Shown here: piece after piece, positions 1-13,500 of the stretch
How the letters are laid out: every line of letters starts with the position of its first letter
Position numbering within the stretch: position 1 is the first letter of the stretch
DNA from: Eretmocerus hayati
Lineage: Eukaryota > Arthropoda > Insecta > Hymenoptera > Aphelinidae
Length of the DNA stretch: 64,000 nucleotides
NCBI GenBank assembly: GCA_029851415.1
Contig: CM056742.1
Span: 16,285,736 to 16,349,735, forward strand
Direction: 5' to 3'
The notes under the pieces: model-generated
What the model was told of the DNA's origin: nothing
The model's database searches: none
The model's input: the letters and a program-made list of their open reading frames with translations, nothing else
Program-made: the position numbers and the translations under genes

Positions 1-67
1 CACCTGTACTGCGAGGTTGCAACTTGGAGGGTTTTGATGGAAAGGAGTAATTTGAAATGAGAACATA

Positions 68-155
68 CGAAAGAATCTGATTCTACGCTTGAGACCCAGA
101 TCTGTCAAAGGAAGGCGAAACGCACCAATATCAAGCGTAGAATCAGACTTTTTCG
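68..155. repeat. Imperfect hairpin, possible tiny MITE
   Basis: Positions 76-92 (TCTGATTCTACGCTTGA) are the perfect reverse complement of 131-147, with a 38-nt loop, and the match continues loosely outward (CGAAAGAA against CTTTTTCG). No target duplication is obvious. It is too short to classify; it may be a MITE remnant. The rest of 1-450 shows nothing recognisable. Confidence 0.5.
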
Positions 156-1374
156 TGTGTTGAGGGTGAGTTGCGATCATCAAAGCACCAAAAACGGTTT
201 GATCGATATTAAAACAACGGCCAAGGGATAAAAAACTTTTTGAGATTCGTGCAGATGTTTGTCCGGTGAGTGTACATAGTTCGATTTCAATATCGGTCTA
301 TGTTTGAAGATCAGCACATCCACTGATCAAAATAGCTTGCAATGACCAATTCAAATAATAAATGATTTGAAATCCCCGCGAGCGATGAAGTCACGATCGA
401 TCATATTGATCAAATACGAAATAATTCTAATTGTCAACACCAATGCTTCACGCGTAGAGAAAATCTGCTGAGCAGATAAGACTCGGCTGAGGAGAGATCG
501 AAAGTTATGCTCGGGTTCTCAATTTTCTGAGATCGGGACGGCTTGGAAAGTCTCTTGTAGCAGAAGCTCTTTTGACGAAAACAACCCTGACGCTAACTGC
601 TTTCAGAAAATCGCTTTAAGTTAAATCAGCCTTGAGCAGAATTCGGAATGTAACAAATAAGTATGACTGATTCTCTTGAATCCAAATATTCATGGGAATC
701 TTTTGATGTACGTATCTAGCATTAGAGATCTTTGCCATTTGAATCCGGGTCTATACCACATATCTATACGTGGTATAGGATCGAGAGATATACAATCTGT
801 ACCTCGGGATCCAAATTCGCAGATAGTGAAGAAATTCCTTCTAAAGAAAAAGCTTCCCGAATTGAACATATTTTTCAAAGAATTTTGGTGTGACCGGGTC
901 TAAAAAGGTCTTAAGAACTCAGGATCTGGAAAGGTCTCGACCCTACTCAAAACTAGGTACGGCATTGACAGCGATAGACTGTGCATCTGGAACTCAGTAC
1001 GCCCAAAGAAAGTCGAACCGACTGAGTTTTCCGAAGGGTGCACAGCCAAATTTGTCTACTTGTCTCTCTCCCATCGGGGCAAATTCAGATCACCACCATC
1101 GAGGCGAATTAGAGGGCGTAACGGGAACCCTCTCTTGTTACCAAACAATTTTTGTTGAGACTACGTCCACACTTCGGAGATTTGAGGGAGGTTCAGATAC
1201 ATTTTGGGCTAACTGTTTACGGGATACCTTGGCATAGAAAAGGCGCAAGAATCGAGCCCAGAATCTACCAAGCCCTGCATGTTCCAACTAGTGAAGCATC
1301 TTTCCGGGAAGGAGAGAATTCCCAGTTCCTTGAATGCTGATTTTTTGAGATAGGACCAAAATAAGCACGCAATA

Positions 1375-1528
1375 CTAGCTAGGTATCTCAGTTACCTTTG
1401 CAAATGATTCCATCGAAAGAGGGCAAACTGATCCCGCTTGCAAGACAAAAGGCTTTAGAGATCGGCGTAAGATCAATAAAATCATCTTGCGTTCTTTTAG
1501 CGACATACGATCCCACTTACTGAAATAC
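1375..1528 (-). CDS. OrA exon 7 (C-terminus)
   Basis: The acceptor is TTGCAG before G at 1528. Phase joins to GC of the previous exon to make Ala, then YFSKWDRMSLKERK. It encodes the seventh helix region with the conserved AGSVCPLSMESF block. The sequence after MESFAKV reads TEIPS and then TAG; OrB has TKTPSQYCVLIL here, which fits the family's usual end. A GTAAC that could act as a donor follows FAK. Confidence 0.82.
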
Positions 1529-4500
1529 CTGCAAATGTCAGACATGAAATCGACCATTCAAGATAATCCGAAAAAGAGGAAAATAGGACGTACGCTGATT
1601 CGAATAGTCGTTCACTGTAGTCAATAATTTCTTGCCCCATCCAGTTGACGCAGAGTAAGGCAGTTTTCACAGCGACCCACATTATCGGGCATGCGTATCT
1701 TTTAATAGGAGGAGCATCCTTCGCATAAGCCATCTAGAATTGAATTTCGATGAGTAAACTTCCTCAAAGAGCTACGTGACAATTTTCAATCTAGTCGGAT
1801 TCCTTATCTGCATGCACGGTCTCTCAAACTAACACATCAAACTCCGTGACCAAACTATATATGGGTCATTTCGGGGCATTTCAGCCAAGGCCGTCACCAG
1901 GGGGGTCTGGAAAAAATCCCAAAAAATTTTTTCATGTTAGTACCATGTTTGAGTAGTACGAAAAAATTTTTTGGAAAGTTTTTCAAAGCTCCCCATGGGC
2001 CTCAGGACCCATAAAAGATCCATTTAAGGCTTCTTTTTAGCCTATTTTGGAAAAACCATAGCTCCGACTAGACTCAATATTTTTTGACCTACTTGGATGC
2101 ATTTTGTTTCTTAAGACTGGTACTTTCGAGAAAAAAGTTGTCCAAAGGCGATGATTGAGCCTTGCAAAATCTAGGAGCTATTTACTGAGAGCACATTTTA
2201 GCGATTTTTGGGCCTGCTTCAACGTGATCTAGCTCCCACTAGACATGAGATAATCGACTTTTACCGATGATCATTTTGAAGTTCTTGAAAAAAGCTATAA
2301 TTTGACCACTTGTAAAAGTTGATTATCCGACTTTTCATGGGACTTACAGTCGTTACAAGTAGAGCAGTTTCGTGAAAATGCCAGAGAGCTCAATTCAAAA
2401 AATCGTTTTTCTTCTTTCGACCCCAAACCTGAGGGAATATGTTGTTCGATATAAATACTATCAATGAGAACAATAATCTGGATGGGACATTTGATTCTCG
2501 ATTTTATTCGGCCAATTTAAAACACCCTTTTTTGACTTTTTGCTAAAAATGATCTCACAGGTGTGGCTAAAATACGCTTTCATCTGAACTAATGTGCGCC
2601 AACCTGTAATAAATCACTCCCCAAAGTACCCCCAAATATGAAGAAACAGTTTTATTAGACTCACAATCAACCGTTATAAATTCTATGGAATATCGATACT
2701 TGCAAATTGAATAAAATTAGGTTTGAACGATAATATCACTAGCGGCGATAGCAGTATCACAGGGAACATGGCACCCGAAGATCGTAAAATGTTGTTTTGA
2801 AATGATAAATTCGAATAATTCGAACTTGAATTGCATCGAAAATTTATGCTGCATGGTACACGATATCGTGGAAGTTAGCCTGGGTAAATTATTTTCCAAT
2901 GTAGACGGTGTCTGGTGCCTTGTCCACCGAGAATACCGATTTGTCAGTAGGCAGACAAGTGAAACGAACCTCGTGAGATTTCTAGTCGCTCCCGGGCACG
3001 CACACGATGGGAATCGCATGTTCTTGGGGATCATCTCACGACTATTCCTTCAATTCCAGGACAATGAGGAAAAATCACCTCGACAGGACGATGTATGTCT
3101 ACACCTAGAGACGGTTTAATGGAATTTGAACGGCCATCAAATAACCTCCCTTTTGCAATATTTTTAGATACTTCCTTGGGAGTATGCGCGAGTTTAGAAT
3201 CTGCTACTTCTCGTTCCAATCAATGAATTTTTCATTGGTGTCAAGATACTGTACGACAGTCAGGCTATTATGAGATACTCTCCACCTATGAAAACGATCG
3301 AAAAAAATTTTTCGTCCCGGCAAACGCGCGATATGTAGATGACGAAGTCCCGTAAAGAATCGAGGTGGAAACACAACAGAGTCCGGTTTCAAGTCCCCGA
3401 GGGACGAGAGTGTTGGATTTTCAACAATCTCTGCTTCCAGACAGACTCACTCTGTTTACCTGTATTGACAGGAGCCACCCGATTAGAAATATGTTCAAGT
3501 AACTTGACCTAACATCCAATTCTGATCCACTTTTTTATCCAATCTGGATCAAGTAAAAAGACGGAGATTGGATACAGTTTGAACTTTTTACTTGAACTTT
3601 ATAATGTGTCGTCTGCACTTCCTTATGTATAAGGGCGGTGATGCCGAAACTATGAATTATCATTGTTAGTCTGTCAAATTTTTCTCTTGAATTATTTTCT
3701 GATTACGTTCAATAGAACCAACAATTTCAAGTTCATCAAGAGTACGTGGTCGTGGTCCAGTAACTTTGTTGAATGAGAAGAATATGAGGGAGCAGAAGCT
3801 TTGCTCAGCTTTTTGAGGCTAAGACATCCCAAATGAAGTCAAAAGTGCTATTGAAAATTCCTCCTATTCCTGTTTATAAACAAGTAAACTACTCTGTCAC
3901 AACGAATGCAGTTAAAGGGAATTTTGTTATCTTTATATATTTGCTTAGCGTTTAGACCAGAATGTTATTTTTGATCTTCACAATAAGTGCTTGAAGAAGA
4001 CCAATCAAGTGAATCCAAAAAAGGAAGATGAAAGAATATAGAGGAATGAAAGTATGAAAAGGGCTACGAACTCTTATGAGAAGATATTTTGCAAATTTCT
4101 AGGTTCATGACAACTAAAAGCGAGAGTCCAGTTCAGGACAGCACCAGAGCTGTAGCATAAATGAAATTACATCAGAATGAAGTTGCAACAATATACCTAT
4201 AACTTTCTGTGAGTGAAGAGCAACATCAATTATTATTTTCAAGTAGATAGTAATTAGCCGTTGATAGTTAATTGTGCACTCCACTCAGAAAAAGTTGTTA
4301 CAGCTACTATATCTTGATGGAATAGTCTGGCACTTTTTGGAATAGAATTCTTGTATGTTGGTTTTCTTTGAACTGAAAAATTGCCAGGTTCATCTCTGAT
4401 AAAAATGTCAAGTCTTCCTGATATTCCTTAGAATTTATAGTGCAAAGATAACTATTGAGAAACAAAGGTGTTACAAGAGCTGGACATCAAATATGAGAGT

Positions 4501-7500
4501 GGGTTACAGTTGGCCTGATTGATACGATTAAAACATATGAGTGAGTTGGCATTCAAAGTGCTTAAGAGTAATGCGATAATGGACTATCAAGATCTGGTCG
4601 TACCAACACAGCTTTCCCTGAAGGAGAGTAGCACCAACTATCATTTTCTTCTTAATATTATTTACTTGCAGAAAATAGTCAATGTTGCCATTTATCCAGG
4701 ACTAGCTCTATTGTTTCAACTTCATCTTGATGAAATAACTTTGGCGCTCTTCAAAATTGGACTATTGTAAATAAGTTGCCTCTCATCTGGATGATGGCAA
4801 TATCCTGTTAGGATAATGTCTACTTCTCCTGATACTTCCATAAGAATCAGAGTGCGACACAGGAGTGTCACAAAAACCGGACCTCAGGAAATTTTAGTTG
4901 CTCAGATTCACAACAACTAACATCCAAGGTGAGTCTGATTTTGGAGAGTCCTCGAGATAAATGATGATATTCCATCAAAATGTAGTGGTAAAATATAACC
5001 CATTCTGGGCGATCAGAATGATGGCGGAAGTCAAGATCCATGATCTGGTGAATTGTGTAGTTCTCAAATCGGCCGATTTTTATTCTTCTGTGTTGTGTTT
5101 GCGCAGTTTGCGAGAGTGTCATTGCAACGTATTACTCACGTAATAGTACAGAAGAGACAGCATGAAGCCGCATACGAGTTCAACTATCATCAATTCCAAA
5201 TTTCCCACCCCTTCCAACTCTGTACAAAACCTTGCAAAACACCCCTGTGGTCAGATTTTAATTATCTCACAAACATATGTCATGAATGATACGTACCTCA
5301 ACAATCGATTGTGTAGGATGACTATTTGACTCATATCATCATATTTAGCGCCCGTAGGCGAATTTCCACATCTGGCCCGAACTCTCGAGCAAGATTCAAC
5401 GTAGTTTTCCATCCTGAAACTACATATATCGTGATTAACGTCCAATTCCCAATAACAAGTATGATGCTCTTTTATAGCTCATGAAGTGTGTTGATTTGAA
5501 GAACAGTTTGGTTTGAAGTTAATGATGATCTTACCTCACCAAGTGGAATATGCAACAAATATACCTTACGCACGCGACAAATATGGTTGTAAGACCTGCC
5601 AAAAGAATAATCTCGGAACTCATCGCTACAAAGACGTGTATCCAGCCGAGCCAGAAATGATCCTCTTGTTTGAAGTAAATGTAGTCAGCATGGAATAGAG
5701 GGATCATATAAGTCCCGTCGCCCTCGCCAATATAAATATCCAATAGGTAACACAGTACCGGTATACTAGGCAGTACTATAAAGGCACTGAACATAGAGTA
5801 AACTGATCGAAAATTATGTAATTAGTATCAACTTCAATGAAAACATTTGGATGAGATGAATCATGGTACGTATCAATGGTAATTGTTCGTCCTTATGAAT
5901 ATTTGCAATGATTGAGTTGTTGAAATCATGCAAGTATCAATTGTATATCAATCGCGGTCTCTACGACTCCCACGGTATTTTTCCACGTGGAATCCAAGTT
6001 TGAGTTCGGTTCCATCCTCAGTCTCCATGCTCCCATTCGAATTACGAGAAACATTCTTGATTTTTCAGAGATCATCATAATTTTGCAAATGAATACTCGC
6101 AAAGTCGGTTCGGAGTTCGTTCCAAATGCGTTATTCGACCATGGTAACATCGACATCATATCCAGCGGGTCAATACAGTTGTTGAATGAGTGTTCAATAA
6201 AAATTCTTTGGTAATAGTAGAAACGGCAGTTGATCGATCGATTTGAGGACTGTCGAAAAATGATGGTTTCTGGGGAATTGTGATAAGTTTCTGCGATTCA
6301 AATGGAAATCTGAGGACTTAAGATGAAACAGAGCTCAAACTTGGATTCTACGTAGAAAAATTACATTAAAACACTATGCAACAGAGGTTATTTCGACTTC
6401 CATTCCCTTTTGTCCAATACAATCATAAGCCCAAGCGTTGCTGTCAGATTAAGCTCTCCTAATGAATCTGGGGCTATTTTGTCCACATTTCCAAAACGAA
6501 GCCAGATTTAGGAAAATAGGCTCAAGTAGCCGATTCTACAGGAAATTCCCTATCAAAACGCATGCTTTTTTCCCTCTAACCCGTTCGGGGACGTTGAATC
6601 AACAATTATTTTATAATGGCGCGATTGCCTCGCTCGCCATGCTCGCTCGGCTATAATAAATTGAAGCTCATTGAAAATGCAAAAGTGGGGGTGTTTTTCT
6701 CCTATGGATTATTTTCAATGATTAAAGATAATTTGAGTCTTTGGAATGGGTTGATCGGAGGGTTGAATCAAGGACTGAATTCTATTATGTTATACTTCAA
6801 TACTCATGAACTCGTGAAATTTCCTGATTTTCATTTGGTTGTATTCTGTAATAATTCATCTGCGTATAACATCCACACATCTGTACTAATTCAGAACGCA
6901 TGTACAGACACGTATCGAGCTTGCAACAATTATGTTATATTTGTCCGTCGAGTGATTATCCATACTAATCAAAAATTCTGGGAATATCCGTGGATATTAT
7001 ACCTAGATATTATATTATAAATATCCGTGGATTAGGACTGGGAACATCCGTGGATCCGGATATCCGGATAATTATCCGGATATCCACTTAGATTGAAGAG
7101 ATCCGGACGGATCCAACTATCCGGGTAGTATCCGAATATCCGGATACTCCCGGCCAATCCGGAGGACCCGGATTTTAGGATAGCATCTGAACTCTCAAAT
7201 CTGTTTCGTGATGGGGATTACACATTTTGGTATTGGATTTCTCAAGAATTACAGACGATTGATATTTTTAATATGCATGCTTATCACAAAGGGAACATCC
7301 AAAAATAACGAAGGGGTTTCAGGAGGAAGGGGAAGAGTTGGTCTCCTGATTTCTCACGCTCCATGTGTGAGTCAGCAATTTTACTTTCGAAAAATCTTAT
7401 TAGAGAGACGGGGGGTCTGGAATAATAGAATTCCCCCGAACGTCATACATGGCAGCTCCCATGATATCGAGGAACAGAGAGGCAGAAAGAGGGAGACAAG

Positions 7501-10500
7501 GATACCGGTTGACCACAAAGAAATATAGGTTGGCCAGTGCTGGCCGGCTGGAACCGATCGTATGGATCTGATACATACTCGTTTGATATTGTTACCAGTT
7601 CATCTATGCTTCCATTACCAATGTTATATCTCAATTCTACTATGAAACTCGGACGGATCCAAATATCCGGATAGCCGGATACTATGCAGGTATTCGGATC
7701 CGCCCGGATTTTTTCCCCGAACCCGGATATGCGAGTACTCGGAAAGTTCGGATAGTTCGAAAATCCGATTAAAAGTCCCAGCCCTCGAACGGATACATCT
7801 AAAGAAATTGAAAATTGCTCTATGAATCGTTTTAGGAAGCAGATCCGACTCGGTGTATAAGGAACTCTTCTGTTCAGAAGAACGAGGAGAACAAGATGCC
7901 GTGACCCGTTTTGACGTCAGTTCTGATTAAATTCCGCTCACTTCAGGCCATCCGTGATGTGTTGACTGCAGTTTCGATAGCTCGGTGGCTCACGCTTGCA
8001 CGAGTTTCATAAAACCGTGCTCTCGTCGAATTCCGACTCGGCAACAACGTTTGAGCTCTATTAGAAATGATATGAATCTCTTGGGAGTTGAAAAATATGA
8101 TCTAAGAAGTATAACTGGGAGATTACGATAGTTTGAATTTCAACATCGACACGCCAGCGCAATGACTATTCATGGAACTCGGATCGAGTGCATAAAATAT
8201 TTATTGAGAAACAGTGGTATGAATGATCCTAGAATCTCTGTTCAGATATACAATGAACATGAGTCAAAATGATCATTCAATTGTCATAACAATGAGAAAT
8301 AATGAATTTTTGGAATATGAAATGTCCTTTACATAATATGCAATCCGTCAAAATGTTCCAAACAGTGAGGTTTTCAACGCTATGTCTAACTCTTGGGAAT
8401 GGTACAATATTCGTGGTCACGGACTCTTCGTAGATGTATCTGTATTCTCCTGAAATGCACTACATGACTGAGTCAGGTGCTTTGCACGGAGAAATCGCAC
8501 GAGACTTAGCAGATTCAGATTCGATCGGTACCACCATTGAAGAGTGATTCACCCACCCATGACTAATTTTTGACCCCACAGTTCTGTTTCCGTGAAGAGA
8601 CAAATTGGTAGAGGGGAACAAACTCTCTCGGGCCTTGTGTATGAGCTTAATGATGATTGTGATTATGGAGTGCAAATTAGACGACGTTGGGTGGTATTTG
8701 CATGGAATAATCCCGATTGACACTCCGGTACTTTTTTCAAAACTGAATTTGCTATGCGATGCGTGATGGCGCAATCGACCCCATGAAGAATTCGAGAAAA
8801 CAGTTTTTTCACGAATATCATATTATTGTGGAAGATGGTTGAAAATTGAGACGGAAAGAAGGTGGTTTGAGATGAGGAACGCCCGTAGAGGAATCAAAGC
8901 GCAAGGAAATTACTAAAATTCCCCGTAGAATGGAATAATTGAGATTCCTAAGTAACTGCCCATAGAAATATTTTGATTCTTGAGATAAAATGACCCTGAA
9001 AATACCCCCACACATTCCACAAGAATCTCGGAGCAGCAGGGAACTTCGACTAAATGTTGATTCAGCCGCACCGTGAGACATATGTGTGTATGGTGTTGTG
9101 TCGGTTTCCGAGGATCTTATTGTATGTATGCGTATTGTTGGGCAGATACTATACGACTCGAATTTAATAGAAGTGTCCACAGGTACACGTACATGGGACC
9201 GACCAGGTATGGTCGTGAGTAAGTTATCCTTCGCAGGTGATGTGTGTGATCTAAGGACATTGAACATGATGTATGGAGGATGACACGATTTCAGTAAATG
9301 ATCAGACACTCTTTGTCTGACTCTCACTGTCTGCTGTTTCTAATGACGAGTGTGACTTGCAACATGATGGCGTAATATTTCAATACGAGACACCCATAGC
9401 TCGTACAACGTTTCTGGTTTGAGAAAGTAGCTAAACTTGCTAGGGGAGAGCGGGGTATGTCGGGCATAGCTAATTAAAACCCGCTTGGCAACTACGATTT
9501 TTACTTTAATCGGATCTGCAAGTGGGCATTCGACAGAGTAACATCTCAGAAATGATGGGATATTTTTTTTTTAATTTTTTCACTCGCACATTTTCATAGA
9601 AATGCTATTTTCTAAACCTTAATCATTGGGGCACGATGGGTAATCGCGGGGTATAGCGGACAGTCGTGTAGGTTATGATGGACACTCTCGATTTTTAAGT
9701 ATAATAACACTACACATACAGAATTGTTGTCATTCGCATATTTGAACATTTTTCTACCTAATCTGATGCCGCAGGTCCATGTCATGCCGTGAAATGATGG
9801 TAAAACTCGATAATTCAACAAAATTAAAAAGAATTTTTAAAAAACGCTTTTATTCACTTTCCAAAAAATGTTGTAATTTGCGAGGGGATTCTGTCCGATG
9901 TAGTGCAGATAGAATTCGGTAGACCAATGTAAATCACGTGGGAAAAATTGTGCGACGTATATGAGGAATTACGGGGAAAACACGTGTGCTGGCAGCGAAT
10001 ATTGCAGCTAATAAGTATTAATTGGGTTTCTCATATTAAAATATGTCACCACTATTATGTCGCGAACCACACTCATCTTCGGATGCAGCAGACAGTGGAG
10101 ACAATGACAAACATTGTCTTTCGATCGCTGATATTGGTTCATCCTTCATCACACGCATGCAAGTGATTACTCGTAACCTGAGTACGCGCTCTTCCAAACA
10201 CTAAAGATCCAGCACATAGTCACCTCGTGGTACTTGAACATTTGGCATTTACGCAACTGCACGAGAAGCACGCGACCACAAAGAATCGGAAAATGCAAAT
10301 ACTAAATGAGCTCAATGGCAGCGGCAACAGCAGACTGATGGTGCATAGGCGATAGCAGACGATAATAGAAATTGGGTGACCCGAGGTGAGGTGCGGGCAG
10401 ATCAAAAAAAGCGTTCAAAGATGTCACAGCTCGGATCTCACTCGCTCGCACACACAAGTTTATTATGCATTCTAGATGCATGGCACGAATCTGGTGGTCA

Positions 10501-13500
10501 TATTTTGTGATACAACTTCTAATCCACCACCCACAGCATTGATAGCACTCACTTTTCACTGACATCGAGGTAAAATTATCAATACTATCGATAAACAATC
10601 ACATCCGTGGTGCAGCGAGAGCAGAATAACAACAACACGAGGCGCCGCGAAGGTTAGGTTAGGCTGGGTGGCGCCACGCGGCTCATGTGCTGTGGCTGTA
10701 TGTTGGAACTGGCCAACGCGCCCCGCTTTTTGTGTCCATCATACCCCGTTCGACTCACCTTCGTATTACCATTATTGCTCAAAAACTACTCATCGGATAA
10801 CTTCGATTCGAATTGGAGATTAAAGCTAACGAACAAAGCTACCGATGAGAGATGGGTAGCCAAGTACTTTCGATCAAATTGGCGCACGAACGGTAGAGTG
10901 CATACAGGCGTGACACGCGATATTTTACCTCGAATTTTGACGTACGATTTTGAAGAGTCAAAACATATTGAAATTTCTTGTAACTCTCCAGGGAAAAACT
11001 AAGTGATACACTGATGCGAATTCATGAACATTCGCATTTTTAAATATTATTTTGTATTTTATAACTGGGGTGCCCAAATTTTCGAGCTGCCGGCCATACC
11101 CCGCTCTCCCCTACAACAGCACAATCCTGGGCTGAAATGACGAGTGGCACATTCAACGATCAATATTGATGAGAATTATTGTTTGGAAATTATTGTGGCG
11201 TCTCGTGAATGAAAGATGAGACGTGCATCTTTCACGTCTTCTTCGGTTTTTTCAAGTTCTGGAATATGGGTTTTTTCGAGGAAATTTGTAGGGACATCTT
11301 TGGTGATTTTTTGAAGATCCACGAGAAATTACTCAACACATTTTTTTGAGAAATCGGTATACCGGACTTGTACCCAAAAAAACATTAAAAGGCGGAATAT
11401 ACACTCTAAATCTGAATAAGTAGTTTTGCCACTTTTTCAATAAGTAGTTTCGAAACCTACTTATGAATAAGTAGTATACTACATCCGAAATAGTAGATAT
11501 GAAACTTAGAAGCACTTTCGTAACTGATGCTACTCGTGAATAAGTAGTTTACTACTTATTTCAATAAGTAGTACCGCGTTTGCGATAAGGACGCATGCGC
11601 GGGTATGATGTGTTGCCTACTCGGCGGTGCGGCATCGACGAGATCATCCGCGACTATATTTCGTCGGCTGCCAAGTGCGTGATAACCACCAAAGCGCGTG
11701 TCCTCGTTGACGGCGTCGTGACTGGTCGTGACATAGGACACCCGGACTGGATACACCTTCTCCATGGTGATGGACATGTGTTTTAGGTGAAGTATTCTTA
11801 AGCGTGGATTCTCTGTACTCGTGCTAGCTGAGGCGTGCCGGCGAGTGATCACGTGGGTCGAGGAGTTCCCGATGATCGTCGACATGATGTAGTGGAGCAC
11901 CGCACCTGGACGACGCCATCTCCACCGAGCCGATGATTCGCTCCGAAAGTGCAGAGTTTATTTTCGCGGCGCGCAGTTATCCGTGCACCTCGAGCGTGCT
12001 TATAAGTTGATGATGCACATACATGTAATTGGTGCAAGTCCCCGAGACCGCCGCGCGTCGTTAAGACGCGTGGTGTCCCACGTCCGGACGACGCCTTCTT
12101 TACATAAACGATGATTTGTGCTAAGTGGTGGTTTGTACAAGTGTACTAGGGAGAAACTAATATATCCTGCCATTTCGTGCGTGCTAAAAAAACGACAAAC
12201 ACCAACACTGCCTTAGATTTGTGCCCCGTCCGAGAACACCATCTCCGACGGCAGCTGTTGTCCAGCTCGCATGGGGCACAATTCTAAAATGTAGCTGATC
12301 ACATTTTCAAATAGTAGATAGCTACTTCTTCAACAAGTAGGTCGAGAAGCTACATATTGAAAAAGTAGTATACTACTTATTCTAAGTAGGGCGAGTTTTC
12401 ACTTTTTGAATAAGTGGTATACTACTTTTTTTTTAGTAGAAAACACTTATTCAGATTTAGAGTGTACATGTATTTGTTATTTCCTCATATAGCACTGCAA
12501 TATTTAAACAATGATTGTCATCAATATTGATCATTGAATATGCCATCTATTATTTGAGCCCAGAATCGTGCTGTTGTGCCGAGTTCAGCCACTTAGTGAT
12601 GGGATATCGAGATTTGCGCAGCGGTACATATTTGCGGTTCAAACTGTACCAGATAAGCGTGCCCATAATAGAAACTACTCGACCCTTGATTTCAAATAAT
12701 CACATTCAGACACCAACACTTCAATCAAGGTAGTATATATGACTCGTTAAATCCATTACAAGAGCCTTTACGTTATCTGTGTAAACTCCGTGTGAGTGCT
12801 GTAAACTCCGTGGCTCGACAATATACAGATAGTCATTTTACATCGCTGTACATTCAGATTTGGTTGGCCAAAGCGTTATACGTTAATCTATAGCGGAAAT
12901 GGAAGATGTCCCACCCACCAGGACAGTTTTAGCTATCATTTTTTTTTCTTCAGAATTAAGATGTCCAAAATGGCGTGCTTATGGAGGATGACTCATATGT
13001 TCATAAACATCTGAATTTGGGCAACTGAAAAGGTGTCTTGCGTATGCTTAGACACAGGGACTGTGTTGTTTGTCCAGAACACAAGCACACGAATATTTGG
13101 TTATCTTTTAGGTACTAAAACGCCAGAAAAAAATTGTGTAAACAATGTGCGGCCATTCAAAAATAATCTCAACTCTACAGCTAAAAATCGACCGAATTCT
13201 GAGTTTTGCCAATATACTTTCGAACTCTCGAAGCCCAGCCACGGATGCTGCGTGGAGTCGAAATTGGAATCTTGTAACTCAAACTATTGCTCACGCCCTA
13301 TCTCTCTCTTGCTCTCTATTTCCCTCCTTTCTTTTTTTCTTCCTATCTTCGCTTCAAAACATGACTAATTGATACGCGAAAATTCTAATTTGAGAGGCAA
13401 GAGTCATTTATCCCTCATTTTTTATGAAACATGAGTGGTATCCTCATTCACTTCGCAAAAGTATTACTGGGCGAGTATAAAATTTTGCTAACTATCGATC

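Noticed and set aside
4868..5122. Minus-strand frame next to OrA exon 5
   Set aside because: Conserved with OrB only as far as the duplicated block extends; the correct exon is 5140-5230, whose phase fits both neighbours.
5926..6159. Minus-strand frame considered as the N-terminal OrA exon
   Set aside because: It lies between exons 2 and 3 in gene order, so it cannot be the N-terminus, and it has no counterpart near OrB.
6616..7020. 134-codon plus-strand open frame
   Set aside because: No recognisable domain; it ends in the ATCCGGAT-rich zone and has no paralogue in the OrB locus.
8818..9327. 169-codon minus-strand open frame
   Set aside because: Long for this AT-rich DNA but without hydrophobic pattern, motif or family resemblance, and inside an intron with overlapping frames on the other strand.
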